A stretch of 64,000 bases of DNA from CAXBDP01 sp964598395 (GCA_964598395.1 CAZRBW010000003.1:46513-110512), one strand, 5' to 3'; shown: positions 1-9,274, counted from the first letter of the stretch. Made by a program: numbers and translations. Notes: generated by a model from the sequence alone, not told the origin.

Positions 1-230
1 TCCGTATCACAGATCAAAAGCGGGGGGTTAGATTCTGCTAATTTATCTTCACTAGAAATTTGCCCTTTGGCAATTTCAGATAAGTCGCTGTATTTATATT
101 CTCTATTTAAGTTTTTAAGATATTCACGTGCAAATTCAGGTACTAATGGAAACGAAAGTTCATTTGAGAGTTGATTCGCAAGTGTGCTTTTGCCCGTAGA
201 TTCTGGGCCTATTATGGCAATTTTTTTCAT
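1..230 (-). CDS. NadR-like nicotinamide riboside kinase / P-loop ATPase, partial
   Basis: The first 76 codons of a gene running out of the window at its 3' end. It starts MKKIAIIGPESTGKSTLANQ, with a Walker A loop (GPESTGKST) at residues 8-16, followed by a conserved-looking stretch VPEFAREYL near residue 35. This matches the kinase domain of NadR-type proteins (AAA_28), which phosphorylate nicotinamide riboside. The start lies 5 bases after the pnuC stop, so the two are probably one transcript: PnuC imports the riboside and this kinase traps it as NMN. The catalytic C-terminal part is outside the window, so it cannot be told whether an adenylyltransferase domain is fused. Confidence 0.8.
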   Translation of the reverse strand, partial: MKKIAIIGPESTGKSTLANQLSNELSFPLVPEFAREYLKNLNREYKYSDLSEIAKGQISSEDKLAESNPPLLICDT

Positions 231-235
231 ATATT

Positions 236-844
236 CTATTTGACACTAAGTTCTCGACGCCATCGGGTGTAACCCAATATGGCAAGGATTAAAAAAATTA
301 TAAATTGAAAGGAAGTTAATATTAGTCCCTTATGGAAGTACAACGGAATAGAAAGCAAATTAGTGAAAATCCAGGCGATCCAATTTTCCAATTTCTTTTT
401 TGCCATCAATAACATAGCCACAAAAGCCATGGAGGTGGTAAGTGCATCCCAATAGGGCACATCGCTATCAGTGAAGTTGATTAATGCATAGGTAATTATT
501 GCAAAAGAACCAATGAGTGTTGCAATACTTATGGCCCACTCTTTTGGGCTATTGGTGGTGATTGGCAAGAAGTTATTGTTCAAATCCTTTCTTGACCAAA
601 GGTACCAGCCGTAAATGCTCATGATAAAATAATAGGCATTAATACCAACATCTGCATATAGTTTGGCACCAAAGCAAATATATACGTAAATCAATACGCT
701 AATGATCCCTGTTGGGAAAACGAGTATATTTTCAAGTCTAGAATACCAAACACTAAGTAATCCAAAAAATACTGCTGTGGCCTCAAGTAAGGTAATTTGT
801 TTAACACCCTCCCGCAATCCGTCCCAGATTACATTTACTTCCAT
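236..844 (-). CDS. pnuC: PnuC-type nicotinamide riboside transporter
   Basis: 202 residues, very hydrophobic, with about seven predicted membrane helices, the usual length for PnuC. Family landmarks seen are WYSRLENILVFPTGIISVLIY (about residues 33-53), YGWYLWSR (about 78-85) and the C-terminal LENWIAWIFTNLLSIPLYFHKG region with the paired Trp and Asn residues typical of PnuC. It is an inner-membrane facilitator for nicotinamide riboside, with trapping by a kinase. The kinase-like gene follows after 5 bases, which supports a NAD-salvage role rather than thiamine uptake; no TPP riboswitch or TonB receptor is seen upstream. A TATTTTTG match to the TAnnTTTG -7 consensus lies on the minus strand at 849-856, only 5 bases before the ATG, so the message might be nearly leaderless (weak). 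Confidence 0.88.
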   Translation of the reverse strand: MEVNVIWDGLREGVKQITLLEATAVFFGLLSVWYSRLENILVFPTGIISVLIYVYICFGAKLYADVGINAYYFIMSIYGWYLWSRKDLNNNFLPITTNSPKEWAISIATLIGSFAIITYALINFTDSDVPYWDALTTSMAFVAMLLMAKKKLENWIAWIFTNLLSIPLYFHKGLILTSFQFIIFLILAILGYTRWRRELSVK

Positions 845-1189
845 GCCGCAAAAATAGTGTAATGTTTAATCGGATTGCTAATTAGATTGAATTTTAGATA
901 AGTTTAGAAAAATGCGCCATTCAAATCAATATTTCACTTTTTAATATAAAGCCTAGAAAAAAGTAATTCTAAATAGCTAAATTGTACCTCGTTTAAATGG
1001 AATGACTCGTGCCAATTTGTATTAAGAAAAAGCATCCCAATAGGGTAAGGATCTAGTCAATGCAACCTGTATGCAGTTTATTCTGTTTTTCTGTTCAAAA
1101 TCAAAACATTATTAAGGGTTTAAGAGATTATTAATTAAGTTTGGAGTCTCTTTTGCTTTATCGCAATTATTAACTGGTATAACGGAGAA
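845..1189. other. Intergenic region between divergent pnuC and TPR gene
   Basis: 345 AT-rich bases between divergently transcribed genes, so it should carry both promoters. I see no ORF of substance, no tRNA-like fold and no strong inverted repeat. No convincing -33/-7 pair was found for the rightward gene. Confidence 0.6.
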
Positions 1190-2515
1190 ATGAAAATGAA
1201 AAAAGTATTAGCAATTGTAGCGTTTTTTGTTGTGGGGATTTTTTCTACTCCACTTTTTGCGCAAGGCGGTTTCAACTGGCCTCCAGATGAAACATTAGCG
1301 CAGTCGGCGAAGGAAAAGTATGTACTGCATACAGATTCTAGAAAAATGGGTGATTACAAAACTGCTCATTCAACTTTAGTGTGGTTGTTGAAAAATACAC
1401 CAGAATTAAGTGAGTCTTTATATATCTCTGGTCATAGAGTATTTGAAGAAATGGCTGATGTTGAAGAAAGCGAAACTAGGAAGTATGAACTCCAAGATTC
1501 CGCTTTGATGCTTTATGACTTAAGAACAAAGTACTACGGAAATGAAGCAAATATTTTAAATAGAAAGCTTATTCCTGCATATAAGTACCTTGCAAATAGG
1601 ACTGATAAACTACAAGAATTGGTAAACGACTATACAAGGTTGTTTGAAATAGCTCCTGTAGGAGAAATCAATGATTTCCATATGTTGACGTATATTGATG
1701 CTGTTCGTCGTAATCAGAAAAACAATGGAGGGTCGTTGACTGATCCTGAAATCATGGCCATTTACGATAAAGTAATGTCTGTGTACGAAGAGAAAATTCA
1801 GGATGCTAAGAATAAGGCGCAGCTTGAGGACATGAAAGGTCAGATTGATGGTGTTCTTGCAGATATGGTTACAATTGATTGTAAATTCATTGATGGTCAA
1901 TTAGGCGATAAACTGAGAGCAAATCCAACTGACTTGGAAATGGCTAAAAAGATATTCAGCTATTCAATTACAGCTTCTTGTACTGATACTGATATATTCA
2001 CTCAGGCAGCAAAAGTTTATTATGCAAGCGAACCACAATTGGCAGTTGCTAAAGTATTAGCATCAAGAGCTATTAGAGAAGAAAACTATGATGAAGGCTT
2101 GAAATACCTTAATGATGCTATCAAAATGTCTGAAGACAATGCTGAACAAGGTGAGTTAACTATGCGAATTGCTGATATTGCATCTTTCAGAAACGAAAAA
2201 GGCAAAGCAAGAGAATTATATTTGAAGGCTGTGCAGATTGATCCTTCTTTGAAAGAAGCATATTCTAAAATAGGCGATTTGATCTTGGGCAGCTACGATC
2301 AGTGTAAGCAAGAAAAAAGCAGAGTTGATGACAGAGCTATATTTATTGCGGCTTACGATTATTACGTAAGAGGTGGCAATGGTCAAAGAGCTGCTCAAAT
2401 GAAACAACAGTTCCCTACTGCTGAAATGATCTTTACTGAGGGCAAATCAGTAGGTGATGAAGTGAGAGTAGGATGTTGGATTGGAATGACTGTTAAGATT
2501 CAGAAAGCTGATTAA
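1190..2515 (+). CDS. Secreted tetratricopeptide-repeat protein, function unknown
   Basis: 441 residues. The N-terminus (KKVLAIVAFFVVGIFSTPLFAQ) is a type I signal peptide with cleavage probably near residue 25. The rest is alpha-helical, with clear TPR-like units between about residues 275 and 370 (for example EGLKYLNDAIKMS and ARELYLKAVQIDPSLKEAYSKIG) and weaker ones earlier. Two cysteine-containing stretches (TIDCKF, SITASCTDTD) and Cys near the C-terminus could form disulfides in the periplasm. Long TPR proteins of this type are common in Bacteroidota envelopes and usually act as protein-binding scaffolds. I do not recognise a specific function. It stands alone and is followed by its own terminator. 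Confidence 0.85.
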   Translation: MKMKKVLAIVAFFVVGIFSTPLFAQGGFNWPPDETLAQSAKEKYVLHTDSRKMGDYKTAHSTLVWLLKNTPELSESLYISGHRVFEEMADVEESETRKYELQDSALMLYDLRTKYYGNEANILNRKLIPAYKYLANRTDKLQELVNDYTRLFEIAPVGEINDFHMLTYIDAVRRNQKNNGGSLTDPEIMAIYDKVMSVYEEKIQDAKNKAQLEDMKGQIDGVLADMVTIDCKFIDGQLGDKLRANPTDLEMAKKIFSYSITASCTDTDIFTQAAKVYYASEPQLAVAKVLASRAIREENYDEGLKYLNDAIKMSEDNAEQGELTMRIADIASFRNEKGKARELYLKAVQIDPSLKEAYSKIGDLILGSYDQCKQEKSRVDDRAIFIAAYDYYVRGGNGQRAAQMKQQFPTAEMIFTEGKSVGDEVRVGCWIGMTVKIQKAD

Positions 2516-2535
2516 AGCTCAATATATAAATAACA

Positions 2536-2562
2536 AAAGGCCGCAAATAGCGGCCTTTTTTG
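2536..2562 (+). terminator. Rho-independent terminator of the TPR gene
   Basis: Arms AAAGGCCGC and GCGGCCTTT with a 5-base loop AAATA, followed by a T run. Located 21 bases after the stop codon. Confidence 0.9.
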
Positions 2563-2591
2563 TTTTAAAGAAAAACGAAATGATTGACGAG

Positions 2592-2699
2592 TTAGTTTTT
2601 AATGTCGTGGGGGTTTTTGCTAATTTTCTTATTTGGAAAAATCCAGATAGATAAAATTGCTAATATAAAGAGCGCAATAATTAAAAAGAGCATTGCCAT
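2592..2699 (-). CDS. Possible 35-residue single-pass membrane peptide
   Basis: A short open frame: residues 1-20 are strongly hydrophobic (MAMLFLIIALFILAILSIWI), followed by a short polar tail rich in Lys (FPNKKISKNPHDIKN). This is the classic shape of a single-helix membrane peptide with a cytoplasmic positive tail. It fills most of an otherwise empty gap between a terminator and guaB and is antisense to both neighbours. No Shine-Dalgarno is visible, which is normal in this phylum. I recognise no family; conservation in relatives would be needed to accept it. Confidence 0.4.
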   Translation of the reverse strand: MAMLFLIIALFILAILSIWIFPNKKISKNPHDIKN

Positions 2700-2799
2700 G
2701 ATTCAGAATATTTTGTTCAGGGCAAAAGTAATAAAAACTTACAAATTATTGGCTTAAAAAATAATTTACATTCATGCCGTACTATTAGCAACTAATGTC

Positions 2800-2807
2800 T
2801 AATTTTG
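2800..2807 (+). promoter_or_regulatory. Putative -7 element (TAATTTTG) of guaB
   Basis: Exact match to the Bacteroidota -7 consensus TAnnTTTG, 35 bases before the chosen guaB start. I see no good TTTG at -33. It lies downstream of the alternative ATG at 2795, which argues against that start. Confidence 0.45.
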
Positions 2808-2842
2808 TCCGGCAAATAAGGAATCCATTAGAATTATTTGCT

Positions 2843-4315
2843 ATGTCTTTCGAAAACTCAAAAATTGCCTACGAAGCACTCACCTATGAGGATGTGCTAT
2901 TGGCTCCAGGTTACTCAGAAATTCTTCCAAGAGAGACTGACACAACCACCCGCCTCACGAGGAATATTACTTTAAACATCCCACTTATTTCATCTGCAAT
3001 GGATACAGTTACCGAAACTGATCTCGCTATTGCAATGGCTTTAGAAGGTGGAATGGGCTTTATTCACAAAAATATGCCTAAAGAAATGCAGGCAGAGCAA
3101 GTGAGAAAAGTTAAACGATCGCAGAGTGGTTTAATCATTGACCCAATTACGCTTCCTTTTGATGCTACTATAGGTGATGCGAATCGTATCATGAGAGAAT
3201 TCAAAATCGGTGGTATTCCAGTAATTGATGATAACAACACATTGATCGGTATAATCACAAATCGTGATTTGCGTTTTCAGAAAAATATGAGTCGTCCAAT
3301 TAAAGAAGTGATGACAACTGAAAATTTGATTACAGCTAGCGTGGGAATTTCTTTGCTTCAGGCGGAGGATATATTGCAGGAATATAAAATAGAGAAGCTA
3401 CCTATTGTTGATAAAAATGGAAAGCTCACGGGCCTGATTACCTATAAAGACATTCTGAAAAGAAAGGATAAGCCAAATGCCTGTAAGGATGAGTATGGAA
3501 GACTTAGAGTTGGAGCTGCAGTTGGTGTAACACCAGATATACTAGAGCGAATAGAGGCGCTCAAAACGGCTGGGGTGGATGTGATTTCTATTGACACTGC
3601 ACATGGGCATTCCAAAGGGGTGATAGATGCTGCCAAAAAGGTAAAAGCCCGTTTTCCTGAATTAGATTTGATTGTGGGTAATGTTGCAACTGCTGAAGGT
3701 GCTAGAGCATTGGCAGATGCAGGTGCAGATGCGGTGAAAGTAGGAGTTGGTCCGGGAAGTATTTGTACAACAAGGATCATCGCTGGTGTGGGTGTTCCAC
3801 AGCTTTCGGCAGTAATGGAAGCTGCAAAAGGTTTGGAAGGCACTGGTGTTCCATTGATCGCTGATGGTGGCGTTCGCTACTCAGGCGATCTGGTGAAAGG
3901 ATTAGCGGGAGGTGCTGACAGTGTTATGATAGGCAGCTTGCTTGCGGGTACAGAAGAAGCTCCTGGCGAAGTAATCATTTACGAAGGAAGGAAATTCAAA
4001 AGCTACCGTGGCATGGGCTCATTAGAAGCAATGGAAGATGGATCTAAAGATAGATACTTCCAAGATGCCGAGGATGATATTAAAAAATTAGTGCCTGAAG
4101 GAATCGTTGGCCGTGTTCCATTCAAAGGTTCTGTAGCAGAAGTACTTTACCAATTGGTTGGTGGACTTAAAGCAGGAATGGGTTATTGTGGCTCAAAGGA
4201 TATTGCTTCACTAAGAGATGCTAAGTTTGTGAAGATCACCTCGGCAGGCGTTAGAGAAAGTCACCCTCATGATGTACATGTAACTAGAGAGGCACCAAAT
4301 TATAGCCTCAGATAA
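2843..4315 (+). CDS. guaB: IMP dehydrogenase
   Basis: 490 residues from the chosen ATG (MSFENSKIAYEALTYEDVLL), the usual length. It oxidises IMP to XMP with NAD, the committed step of GMP synthesis. The catalytic loop GPGSICTTR gives the active-site Cys at about residue 308. Two CBS domains occupy about residues 95-215 (ITNRDL and ITYKDIL mark their ends). The phosphate-binding loop DGGVRYSGD and flap region EGRKFKSYRGMGSLEAM are intact. An upstream in-frame ATG at 2795 would add 16 residues, but homologs begin near MSxE and the putative -7 element lies between the two, so the shorter start is preferred. Confidence 0.97.
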   Translation: MSFENSKIAYEALTYEDVLLAPGYSEILPRETDTTTRLTRNITLNIPLISSAMDTVTETDLAIAMALEGGMGFIHKNMPKEMQAEQVRKVKRSQSGLIIDPITLPFDATIGDANRIMREFKIGGIPVIDDNNTLIGIITNRDLRFQKNMSRPIKEVMTTENLITASVGISLLQAEDILQEYKIEKLPIVDKNGKLTGLITYKDILKRKDKPNACKDEYGRLRVGAAVGVTPDILERIEALKTAGVDVISIDTAHGHSKGVIDAAKKVKARFPELDLIVGNVATAEGARALADAGADAVKVGVGPGSICTTRIIAGVGVPQLSAVMEAAKGLEGTGVPLIADGGVRYSGDLVKGLAGGADSVMIGSLLAGTEEAPGEVIIYEGRKFKSYRGMGSLEAMEDGSKDRYFQDAEDDIKKLVPEGIVGRVPFKGSVAEVLYQLVGGLKAGMGYCGSKDIASLRDAKFVKITSAGVRESHPHDVHVTREAPNYSLR

Positions 4316-4336
4316 AACATATTTTAAGGTTTAAAT

Positions 4337-4372
4337 AAAAAAGGGATTCGCTAGCTAGCGAATCCCTTTTTT
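4337..4372. terminator. Bidirectional terminator between guaB and secDF
   Basis: A perfect 36-base palindrome with 18-base arms, A-rich at one end and T-rich at the other, centred at 4354/4355 (CTAG|CTAG core). It sits between convergent genes and gives a stem plus U tract in both directions. Confidence 0.92.
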
Positions 4373-4390
4373 ATTGAATTTAATTTTTGA

Positions 4391-7300
4391 TTAAGCTTTT
4401 GAAGGCGCTGAAGCTGCTGCTTCAGCAGCTTTTTTCTGAGCCTTAGCCAAAGACTTACTTGTTAAGTCCACTACAAGTGGAGCTGCAATGTAAATCGAAG
4501 AATATGTACCAACTAGAATACCGATAAGGATTGAGAAAGAGAATCCTCTTAATACTTCGCCACCAAATATTAGTAGAATCACCATTACCAATAAAGTAGT
4601 TGTAGAAGTAATAATAGTACGACTGATTGTATCATTAATTGCCTCATTAAATACTTTCTCGAAGTTTTTCGATAATGTATTTTCAAGGTTTTCTCTGATA
4701 CGGTCAAATACAATTACTGTATCGTTGATTGAGTAACCAATTACCGTAAGCATCGCAGCGATAAATACTTGATCCACCTCAAAGGCAAAACCAAATGCTC
4801 TAGCAATAGCGAATGCTGAAAGTACAATCATAACATCATGGAAGAGAGCGATAATTGCACCTAAGCCAAACTGCCATTTTCTAAATCTGATAAAGATGTA
4901 AAGGAAAATAGCAATCAAGGAAAGGATAATAGACTCAATTGAGCTTTTCTTAATGTCATCAGCGATAGTTCCACTTACTTTGGATTTACTCGAGATTGTG
5001 AAGAATCCATCACCTACTTTGCTATCATCAGCATTAAAGGTAAGTCCAGTATGACTTTCCAATCCAGCAATCAAAGCAGATTCTACATTGTCATCAGCTT
5101 CTTCACTAGTTTCAGTAATTAAGTAGCTGGTAGTTATTTTCAAAACATTGTTGCCACCGTAAGTTTTCACTTCTGTTCCAGCATTTTCAAACTGATCACC
5201 CAAAGCAATTTTTGTTTCTGTTGCAGACTGTGGGGTTGGGAAAGTCACCACAAATGAGCGACCACCAGTGAAATCAACACCAAGATTTAATCCCTGCTGA
5301 AAGATAATTAAGATTATACCTATGCCAATCACAACGGAAGAAGCAATGTATGCTTTTCTTCTTTTTGACATGAAATCAATATTGATATTTTTCAACAAGT
5401 CTTTTGACCAAGCAAAAGAGAAATCAAGTTTGGTAGAATCACCTTTGCGAGACATCCACTCAATCACTACCCTAGTGATAAATACTGCTGAGAAGAAAGA
5501 ACAGATGATACCAATAATTAGCGTGATAGCGAATCCTTTAACTGGACCTTGACCCATTGTGTAAAGGATGATACCAGTTAACAATGTAGTAACGTTTGCA
5601 TCTATAATTGAGCTGTAGGCTTTCTCATAACCTAATTTAATAGCGTTTAAGAGATTTACTCCTTTGCCTAGTTCCTCCCTAATCCTTTCAAAAATAAGTA
5701 CGTTTGCATCAATCGACATACCAATAATTAGTACAATACCAGCAATACCAGGCAGGGTAAGAGCAGCATTGAGTTGAGCCAATATACCCACGATAAAGAA
5801 CATGTTGAAAACCAATGCAAGGATAGCGACAGCTCCACCTTTGGCATAGTATGCAAACATAAATACTACAACTAAAGCCAATCCCACAATGATGGAAATA
5901 ATGCCTTGTGATTGAGCTTCTTTACCTAGTGTTGGGCCGATAATGCCATATTCAACAATTTGAGTAGGAGCTGGTAATGCACCTGCTTTTAATAAATTCG
6001 CAAGGTCTCTAGCTTCGTTTATTTCGAAGTTACCTGTGATTTCTGAGCTTCCTCCAGAGATTTCACTCTGTACTGTAGGTGCTGTAAGCACATAGTTATC
6101 AAGTACGATGGCTACTCTTTTGCCAATATTCTCTCCAGTAATTCTTCTCCAGCTTTTAGCACCATTAGAGTTCATGGTCATGCTAATTGCAGGTCTTGAT
6201 CTTTGATCGAAGGACTGTCGAGCATCTGTAATTACGTCACCACCTAATGCAGGCTCAGAGTTGCGACCTTTTTTCAAGGCGATTAACTCTAAAGTTTCAG
6301 AGCCATCTGCCTCTACTGCTGGACTAATTGTCCATGCGAATGACAAATTATTGTTAAGTAAGGCTCTTACTTCATTTCTTTCAAGAATTCTATTGATTCT
6401 AGCTGTATCCCTTACAGAATAAGCCAGTCCAAACTGTGATCTATTTAAAGAAAGCAAAGGCGAAACTTGACTGCCTAAAAGGTCCTGATCTGTATCTTGG
6501 GCCAATTCTGCTTCTAAGTCACTTACACCTGTTGTATCACCTTCTAATACTTCTTGTTCGTCAGATAGTTCATCAGCTAAAGGAGTGACAGGAGTAGTAG
6601 AAGTTTTAGCTTTTTCTTCGGCAACAAGAAAATCATTTACGGATTGAATAGATGATCCATATTCTTGAATATCCCAAACTTCCCAGAACTCTAGCTTGGC
6701 AACACCTTGCAAAAGTCTTTTTACTCTTTCAGGGTTATCTACACCAGGTAATTCAATTTGGATACGACCACTGCCTTGTAGCTTTTGGATACTTGGCTGA
6801 GAAGTACCGAAACGGTCAATTCTAGTTCTTAAAATGTTGAATGAACGATCAATTGCATCTTCAACTTCTTTGTTGATTTCTGCTAAGATGTCATTATCTG
6901 AAGTATTAAAGTCAAACCTCCCGCTATTTGCTGCAGTTGCAAAAATGTTTGCTAGTGACTGGTCAGGATTGTTTTCTTTGAAAGCATTGTAAAAATGGTT
7001 GGTATAATTACCACCTTGTTCACGCACTCTTATATTTGCTTGAGCTATTGCATTTTCTACCTCTTGGCCAGAATTTCTTCCAGCTAATCCACGAATAATA
7101 TCCGATGGATCGATTTCAAGGGTTACTTGCATACCACCTTGCAAATCAAGTCCAAGACCTAACTCAGTTTCTTTTACTTCTTGGAATGTATATGCAATTC
7201 CAAATAGGTTGTAAACTGGCTCTCTCCATACGGAGTCCAAGTATTGTTGTTTTTTAGTAAAATCGATATTGCCTGCTTCGTCTGTTGCATATTCTGTAGC

Positions 7301-7402
7301 ATTTTGTTGTACAGAGCTAGATACAAATGTGAAAGACAAGTAGTATAAACACAGAAGTGTTGTAACTATCGAGATGAATATAACTCCACCTTTGTTACGC
7401 AT
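4391..7402 (-). CDS. secDF: Fused SecD-SecF protein translocase subunit
   Basis: 1003 residues with SecD and SecF in one chain, as is usual in Bacteroidota. It uses the proton-motive force to pull secreted proteins out of the SecYEG channel. The SecD half (about 1-640) has one N-terminal helix, the LGLDLQGGMQ motif near residue 86, a large periplasmic P1 domain with an Asp/Glu/Thr-rich insertion (about residues 250-310), then five helices. The SecF half starts after a short linker with its own first helix and LGVDFTGGRSF near residue 700, a short periplasmic domain and five helices including GYSINDTVIVFDRIREN. The C-terminus is an Ala/Lys tail (KAQKKAAEAAASAPSKA). The hypothetical gene just upstream may be cotranscribed. 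Confidence 0.97.
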   Translation of the reverse strand: MRNKGGVIFISIVTTLLCLYYLSFTFVSSSVQQNATEYATDEAGNIDFTKKQQYLDSVWREPVYNLFGIAYTFQEVKETELGLGLDLQGGMQVTLEIDPSDIIRGLAGRNSGQEVENAIAQANIRVREQGGNYTNHFYNAFKENNPDQSLANIFATAANSGRFDFNTSDNDILAEINKEVEDAIDRSFNILRTRIDRFGTSQPSIQKLQGSGRIQIELPGVDNPERVKRLLQGVAKLEFWEVWDIQEYGSSIQSVNDFLVAEEKAKTSTTPVTPLADELSDEQEVLEGDTTGVSDLEAELAQDTDQDLLGSQVSPLLSLNRSQFGLAYSVRDTARINRILERNEVRALLNNNLSFAWTISPAVEADGSETLELIALKKGRNSEPALGGDVITDARQSFDQRSRPAISMTMNSNGAKSWRRITGENIGKRVAIVLDNYVLTAPTVQSEISGGSSEITGNFEINEARDLANLLKAGALPAPTQIVEYGIIGPTLGKEAQSQGIISIIVGLALVVVFMFAYYAKGGAVAILALVFNMFFIVGILAQLNAALTLPGIAGIVLIIGMSIDANVLIFERIREELGKGVNLLNAIKLGYEKAYSSIIDANVTTLLTGIILYTMGQGPVKGFAITLIIGIICSFFSAVFITRVVIEWMSRKGDSTKLDFSFAWSKDLLKNINIDFMSKRRKAYIASSVVIGIGIILIIFQQGLNLGVDFTGGRSFVVTFPTPQSATETKIALGDQFENAGTEVKTYGGNNVLKITTSYLITETSEEADDNVESALIAGLESHTGLTFNADDSKVGDGFFTISSKSKVSGTIADDIKKSSIESIILSLIAIFLYIFIRFRKWQFGLGAIIALFHDVMIVLSAFAIARAFGFAFEVDQVFIAAMLTVIGYSINDTVIVFDRIRENLENTLSKNFEKVFNEAINDTISRTIITSTTTLLVMVILLIFGGEVLRGFSFSILIGILVGTYSSIYIAAPLVVDLTSKSLAKAQKKAAEAAASAPSKA

Positions 7403-7471
7403 AATTGTAAAATTTAGAAATGGTAAAATGTGAAATGTAATAAAAACTTTGATCTAGGAAATTAGATCCGT

Positions 7472-7846
7472 TTATGGGGCATTAGGCGAAATAATTCGTC
7501 TAAAAAGGACTTTCGAAAATCTAACTATAGGCTCGGGAGTGAGCACTTTAGTCCATACTATTTTCTTCTCCTGCAATGGAGATTCCCATAGTAAAGATAC
7601 TTCTTGATTTTTGTTGAGTTGCTTTAATACTGGAACTGTAGCCTCATATGAGCTGACTTGAACTTCCGTAGTATTTTCATTCTTTGATTCATCATCCGCA
7701 AATTGAGTTGAATTTTGTTGATGAGAATTTGCCGAAATCACAATAATAGAAGCAGGCTGAACTACAATAATGAACAATGCAGTGAATAGGGCTGCAAGCA
7801 TAATTGCTGATTTCTTCAGTTGTTCTATTTTGTTTGTGGTTTTCAT
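7472..7846 (-). CDS. Small hypothetical membrane or secreted protein
   Basis: 124 residues. A positively charged N-terminus leads into a hydrophobic segment (about residues 14-37, SAIMLAALFTALFIIVVQPASIIVIS), then a polar Asn/Gln/Glu-rich stretch and a basic C-terminus with Pro-rich end. It may be a signal-anchored periplasmic protein. I recognise no family. It lies 69 bases upstream of secDF in the same orientation and 86 bases after udk, so it may be part of the same transcript. Confidence 0.6.
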   Translation of the reverse strand: MKTTNKIEQLKKSAIMLAALFTALFIIVVQPASIIVISANSHQQNSTQFADDESKNENTTEVQVSSYEATVPVLKQLNKNQEVSLLWESPLQEKKIVWTKVLTPEPIVRFSKVLFRRIISPNAP

Positions 7847-7932
7847 TTAGGCCTACAAAACTATAAAGCTTTTGTCAATTCGCAATAGCTGGAGGGAATT
7901 GTTTCTTGAATAGCCTACTAAAAATCAATCTT

Positions 7933-8559
7933 TTAAAGATTTTTCAACTTGTGATTGAGATAAACGACCAAAACATCCATTGCATTTTTGAAATGGTTGT
8001 TGTTGGGAATCACCAAGTCAGCGTCGCTTTTGAATGGGGCAATGTACTTTTCGTAAGTAGGTGCAACATGGCGATCGTAGCGGTAGAGTACATCTTCCAG
8101 ATCGTAACCACGTTCATCACGGTCGCGGATAATTCTTCTTGAGAGCTTAATATATTCTTTGGCGTCGATAAAAACTTTGAGATCGAGTAAACTTGCAACC
8201 TCTGGATAGTAAAACACAAAAATACCTTCTACTACAATTATAGGGGCTGGTGAGAAGGTCAACACTTCTGGTTTAGCTGAGGGATTGTTAAAAGAATATT
8301 CAAGCTTACTTACTGTTCGACCAGCAAGTAGCTCTCGTATATCATGAGCAAATTGCTCATAATCTATTGAGTTAGGAGTGTCAAAATTTTTGACGCCCAT
8401 GTCGTCAATTGGCTGCAATTCGCGAGCACGGTAGTAATTGTCTTGGGAGATAAGGCATATCTCCTTATTTGGGAAAGACTTCAATAGGGTGTTGAGGAAT
8501 AATGTTTTTCCCGATGCGCTACCACCTGTAATGCCTATAATGTATGGTTTGGTCATCAT
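7933..8559 (-). CDS. udk: Uridine kinase
   Basis: About 208 residues, normal for Udk. It phosphorylates uridine and cytidine with GTP/ATP in pyrimidine salvage. The P-loop GGSASGKT is at about residues 13-20, the substrate loop is SQDNYYRA, and VVEGIFVFYYPE and RRIIRDRDERGYDLEDVLYRY are the usual phosphate and base-contact segments. The start codon overlaps the rdgB stop by one base (TGATG), indicating translational coupling. A TTG one codon upstream and a second ATG one codon downstream are alternatives. Confidence 0.93.
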   Translation of the reverse strand: MMTKPYIIGITGGSASGKTLFLNTLLKSFPNKEICLISQDNYYRARELQPIDDMGVKNFDTPNSIDYEQFAHDIRELLAGRTVSKLEYSFNNPSAKPEVLTFSPAPIIVVEGIFVFYYPEVASLLDLKVFIDAKEYIKLSRRIIRDRDERGYDLEDVLYRYDRHVAPTYEKYIAPFKSDADLVIPNNNHFKNAMDVLVVYLNHKLKNL

Positions 8560-9149
8560 CAAGCTTTGTCTATATCGTTTTGCTTGAGGAAATCAACGAG
8601 CTTTTTGACGGCAATTGCTCTATGACTAATTTTATTCTTTTCTTGGCGACTCATCTCAGCAAAAGTACAATCATATCCATCAGGAACAAAAATAGGGTCA
8701 TAGCCAAAGCCGTCTTTTCCTCTCATTTCGTTGATAATTTTTCCTTTTACTATCCCTGTGAATTGTACTTCACCATTTTTCCAAGTTAAGGTTATCACGG
8801 TTTTGAATTGTGCTGTTCGATTTGTCTTCCCATCCAAATTTTTCAAAAGCTTTTGCATATTAGCAAGGTCACTTCTCTCACCTCCCGCATATCTCGCCGA
8901 ATATACGCCAGGTGCTCCATCGAGTGCCTCAACTTCTAATCCCGAATCATCTGCAAAGCTGGGCATTCCAAATTTCTCAAAACTAAAGTGAGCTTTCAGC
9001 CTAGAATTTCCTTCAAGTGTATTTTCAGTTTCTGGGATATCCTCCAGATAATTCAAATCATGTAAATTCAAAATCTCAAATTGATCGCCCAATAGCTGAT
9101 TTACTTCTTTGGTTTTATTGATATTTTGGCTAGCGAAACAGATTTTCAT
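8559..9149 (-). CDS. rdgB: Non-canonical purine NTP pyrophosphatase (RdgB/HAM1)
   Basis: 196 residues. It removes dITP, XTP and related damaged purine triphosphates from the pool, releasing pyrophosphate. Family signatures seen are FASQNINKTKEV at the N-terminus, FADDSGLEVEALDGAPGVYSARYAGG at about residues 65-90 with the metal-binding acidic residues, GKDGFGYDPIFVP and the C-terminal SHRA. The YAGG segment is encoded by a copy of the octamer GCGGGAGG. It is translationally coupled to udk. Confidence 0.95.
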   Translation of the reverse strand: MKICFASQNINKTKEVNQLLGDQFEILNLHDLNYLEDIPETENTLEGNSRLKAHFSFEKFGMPSFADDSGLEVEALDGAPGVYSARYAGGERSDLANMQKLLKNLDGKTNRTAQFKTVITLTWKNGEVQFTGIVKGKIINEMRGKDGFGYDPIFVPDGYDCTFAEMSRQEKNKISHRAIAVKKLVDFLKQNDIDKA

Positions 9150-9225
9150 ATTCGTGAATTGGAAAGTAATTAAAGATGATTTTATCTAAAAAATGTTTCT
9201 ATCCAACATTTTCATTGGAAATGGA

Positions 9226-9233
9226 GCGGGAGG
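9226..9233 (+). repeat. Intergenic copy of the GCGGGAGG octamer
   Basis: One of four copies outside genes. It lies between the rdgB start and the FKBP terminator, just beside that terminator. Confidence 0.8.
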
Positions 9234-9240
9234 TAAAAGA

Positions 9241-9268
9241 AAAAGGTGCCCAACTTGGACACCTTTTG
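9241..9268 (-). terminator. Terminator of the FKBP lipoprotein genes
   Basis: On the minus strand the stem AAAAGGTGTCCA / TGGGCACCTTTT forms with one G-U wobble and is followed by T-rich sequence. The wobble is only a pair when transcribed from the minus strand, which fixes the direction. Confidence 0.82.
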
Positions 9269-9274
9269 TTTTAT

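Noticed and set aside
2795..2842. Upstream ATG for guaB
   Set aside because: It adds 16 residues not typical of IMP dehydrogenase, and the exact -7 element at 2800-2807 lies downstream of it.
3442..3843. 133-codon antisense frame in guaB
   Set aside because: A shadow of a conserved gene with no independent signal; the same applies to other long antisense frames in the ctp, htpG, katG and HtrA genes.
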